64,000 bases of DNA from an uncultured Aquimarina sp. (GTDB lineage Bacteria; Bacteroidota; Bacteroidia; Flavobacteriales; Flavobacteriaceae), in assembly GCF_947500065.1 (NCBI RefSeq), contig NZ_CANMQT010000003.1, positions 124,001-188,000 on the forward strand, given 5' to 3'. Positions within the stretch are counted from its first letter, which is position 1. Each line of letters opens with the position of its first letter. The translations under genes were made by a program, and so were the position numbers. This document shows positions 61,663 to 64,000 of this stretch, in pieces. The notes beneath the pieces were generated by a model. The model worked only from the letters and a program-made list of their open reading frames with translations. It ran no database searches and had not been told where the DNA came from.

Positions 61663-64000
61663 TTACTTTCGTATAAGACGCTTTATTATACTTCCCTTTT
61701 CTGTTTCAATGTTTACAAAATAAACTCCCGACTTTAGTGTTGAAGTGTCAAAATTATTTTTGAATGATTCCCATACCTTTTGACCAGTTATATTGAATAC
61801 TGTTACTTTCAGGATCTCATTATTATTAATACTAACCATTCCTTCCGTTGGATTCGGGTATAACACAATGTTCTGAAAGCCAACATAATCATTCGCGGAT
61901 AATGTGGTGTTATCAACTGTCACTGTTCCAGTAATCGAAGAAAATGGAGCATCGATATACAGATTTCCTGCAGCATCTTCGAGTGAACCGCTTGTAATCG
62001 TAATGTTATCAATATCAGAAACGGCAATAAGGCCACTATCCCCTGATAAAACAGTATAGGTAAAATCTATTTCTGTGGAACTTTCGAATTCATTATAGTT
62101 AGCCACTCTGGGTATTCCACCAATTGTAAAAGGTATTGAACCGTTGAAACCGTCTTCCGCAATATTTTCGGCAAAGGTGACTCTTATTATAATATTATCT
62201 CCTTCGATTGCCGTTCCGGGTATTGAACTATTGCTAGAAATTAAGGCACTATCAATACTAGGTGCAGTTGTATCAACCAGCACTGATCCAGTTACAGAAG
62301 AAAATGATGCATCTACGTATGGATTCCCAACATTATCTAGTAATAGGCCATTAGTAATATTAATATTGTCAGCAGGTAATGCCATAACAATACCATTATC
62401 TCCTGATACAACTGTATATACAAATTCTGCTTCTGTTGCAGATAATAGGCCATTAAAACTTGCGATTTTAGAAACACCTCCTATTGTAAAAGGAACTGTT
62501 CCTGTAAAACTGTTGTTTGTAACATCTTCAGAAAAGGTAGCCTTCAATTTTATGATGCGTCCTGCATTGGCAGGTTGAGTAGATGAACTACTTGAAATTA
62601 GTAGATTATTAATACTAGGTGATTCAGTGTCTACTATAATACTAGCTCCACTTACAGAAGAAATTGGAGCATCAACATAAGAATTTCCATTAGCATCATT
62701 TAATGAACCTGTTGTAATTACAATAGAATCTGTTCCTAGTACGACTACAGGACCATTATCTCCAGATACAATTTGATATTCAAATTCTATTAGAGATCCG
62801 GATAAAAATATATAATCTGCAGACCGTGAAACTCCTCCTATTTTAAAAGGGATATGGCCCACAAAAGAATTATCGGTAGCTGGTTCAGAAAATACAGCTG
62901 ATATTCTTATTTTATCTCCTTCTAAGGCTAATCCCGGTATAGCGCTATCACTGGAAACAGATACAAAACGAATAATAGGTATTGTATCCACTATAACCAT
63001 TCCGCTTACAGAATTAAATGAGGCACCTGCATATTGGTTTCCTAAGTTATCCTCAAGTGAACCAGTAGTAATTGTAATAGCATTGGTATTTAATACAGAT
63101 ACAGTACCATTTTCTCCGGCAGCAACCACATATTCGAATGTCGCAGTACTCCCAGATACACTGATGAAACTAGCGGTACGTGAAACACCACCAATTGTTA
63201 AAGGAACTGAACCCATAAAGGAATTATCAATCAGATCTTCAGAAAAAGTTACTGTTACTATTATACTTTCTCCATCTATGACAATATTAGTATCACTGCC
63301 TGATAATGTAGTACTTAGGATTATTGGTGTCGTATCAACTATTACTATACCACTTACGGAGTTAAAAGCCGTATCAGCATATGAATTTCCTGCAACATCA
63401 TCTAATGAGCCAGATGTAGCTGTAATTATATCAGTATCTAATACTGAGACTGGACCATTTTCTCCAGCTACAATTGAATAATTGAATATTGCCGTTGTTC
63501 CAGAAACTTCTGTAAAACTAGCAGTTCGGGTTTCACCGTCTATTGTAAATGGAATATAACCCTGGAAAGAATTATTAATAACTATTTCGGGAAAATTAAC
63601 AGTAATTATTACATTATCACCTGCAGCTTTTCTTCCTGATTGATTTGCAGAATCAGTAGAAATTACTGCATTTGATATTGCAGGTATAATACCATCAATA
63701 TAGGTATTTGTAGTAATAGGGAAACTATAATTTAAATTTGCGGGTACATTATTAGAACTACTAACAATAGAACCTCCATTCGTACCCATAAAAGTTAAAG
63801 TCAGCTGACTTTCTGGATCTAGTGCTACTACAGTGTATTCAAAGGTTAAGGTCGAAGTTCCTGTTCCCGTAGCATAAGATGCTTGTCTCATTCCTGATGG
63901 TGTTAATCCTAATGATAAACTAGGAGTACCTCCTGTAAGATCTACATCAACATTTTGGTTAAAAGTAACCGTAAATGTTGCTTTTTCGCCAATACCATTA
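61663..64000 (-). CDS. Large Ig-like-repeat T9SS surface protein, partial (5' end outside)
   Basis: The minus-strand frame remains open to the window end, so the true start is beyond 64000; the visible part is about 778 aa. It contains five complete repeats of roughly 115-125 aa, each with '..VTFSEDL.DNSF.G.VPLTIGGVSRTASF', an 'SGDNG'-like turn and a final 'GSLED..GN.Y..A.F.SV.G.V.VDT'. An incomplete repeat precedes them. A C-terminal T9SS type A domain ends it (YPNPTEGMVSI...IIKRLIRK). The repeats look like calcium-binding Ig-like/bacterial-adhesin modules (acidic D/N turns). It is probably a long surface adhesin or enzyme stalk; any catalytic or binding head lies outside the window. Confidence 0.88.
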   Translation of the reverse strand, partial: NGIGEKATFTVTFNQNVDVDLTGGTPSLSLGLTPSGMRQASYATGTGTSTLTFEYTVVALDPESQLTLTFMGTNGGSIVSSSNNVPANLNYSFPITTNTYIDGIIPAISNAVISTDSANQSGRKAAGDNVIITVNFPEIVINNSFQGYIPFTIDGETRTASFTEVSGTTAIFNYSIVAGENGPVSVLDTDIITATSGSLDDVAGNSYADTAFNSVSGIVIVDTTPIILSTTLSGSDTNIVIDGESIIVTVTFSEDLIDNSFMGSVPLTIGGVSRTASFISVSGSTATFEYVVAAGENGTVSVLNTNAITITTGSLEDNLGNQYAGASFNSVSGMVIVDTIPIIRFVSVSSDSAIPGLALEGDKIRISAVFSEPATDNSFVGHIPFKIGGVSRSADYIFLSGSLIEFEYQIVSGDNGPVVVLGTDSIVITTGSLNDANGNSYVDAPISSVSGASIIVDTESPSINNLLISSSSSTQPANAGRIIKLKATFSEDVTNNSFTGTVPFTIGGVSKIASFNGLLSATEAEFVYTVVSGDNGIVMALPADNINITNGLLLDNVGNPYVDASFSSVTGSVLVDTTAPSIDSALISSNSSIPGTAIEGDNIIIRVTFAENIAEDGFNGSIPFTIGGIPRVANYNEFESSTEIDFTYTVLSGDSGLIAVSDIDNITITSGSLEDAAGNLYIDAPFSSITGTVTVDNTTLSANDYVGFQNIVLYPNPTEGMVSINNNEILKVTVFNITGQKVWESFKNNFDTSTLKSGVYFVNIETEKGSIIKRLIRK

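Noticed and set aside
62144..63481. Plus-strand open frames of 132-144 codons inside the repeat protein
   Set aside because: They arise from the repetitive antisense of the Ig-like repeats; the composition is I/V/S/P-rich without start signals.
1..64000. CRISPR arrays, tRNA, rRNA and prophage genes
   Set aside because: No regularly spaced short repeats, cloverleaf-like sequences, rRNA-like blocks or phage structural genes were seen on reading both strands.

Overview
The window is AT-rich (visibly about two thirds A+T) and gene-dense. It almost certainly comes from the chromosome of a marine flavobacterium (Bacteroidota, Flavobacteriaceae; an Aquimarina- or Zobellia-like genus would fit). The reasons are type IX secretion (T9SS) C-terminal sorting domains on several secreted proteins, LytTR/LytS-type two-component systems, Bacteroidota -7 promoter elements (TAnnTTTG), frequent TTG starts with weak ribosome sites, a YafY/WYL regulator, DUF4251 and YceI proteins, and a modular alginate lyase. 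I see no rRNA, tRNA, CRISPR array, insertion sequence or phage module.

Layout. 1-6.7 kb: a large unrecognised protein, two unknown genes, a pirin, a Na+/H+-type antiporter, a WYL regulator and a small secreted ABM-like protein with a candidate operator between them. 6.7-15 kb: an AlkD-like DNA repair protein, then a storage-glucan block glgA-glgC-glgB plus a GH31 alpha-glucosidase. 15.1-20.3 kb: an M48 lipoprotein protease, a UMF1-type transporter, and a tandemly duplicated pair (lipocalin-like lipoprotein + OmpA/glycine-zipper lipoprotein). 20.4-28.3 kb: a tightly packed operon with a FAD oxidoreductase, a methyltransferase and a type III polyketide synthase, followed by a dehydratase, alpha/beta hydrolase, ketosynthase, ACP and phosphopantetheinyl transferase. 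This looks like a self-contained alkylresorcinol/alkylquinone-type lipid pathway with its own acyl-starter machinery. 28.4-40.2 kb: M16 protease, YceI, Bcr-type efflux pump, a four-module alginate lyase with tandem TTGGTnAACCAA operators, DUF4251, an EamA transporter, ThiE and a half-length degenerate DEAD-box protein.

40.7-55.4 kb: a modular T9SS esterase, then two LytTR/LytS signalling pairs surrounding three secreted or lipoprotein genes, and an S41 protease. The 3' end of the esterase gene (its sorting domain and terminator) recurs 8,630 bp downstream as an orphan remnant, so the first signalling module lies between direct repeats. 55.5-61.6 kb: a LysR regulator divergent from a seven-gene operon (NIPSNAP, rhodanese, GNAT, small unknown, Cys/Met-metabolism PLP enzyme, group II decarboxylase, PhzF). 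Two identical T-N11-A boxes lie in the divergent promoter. This looks like an undescribed amino-acid-derived small-molecule pathway. 61.7-64.0 kb: the C-terminal part of a large Ig-like-repeat T9SS surface protein that runs off the window.

All functional calls rest on reading motifs and domain order by eye. No similarity search was run.
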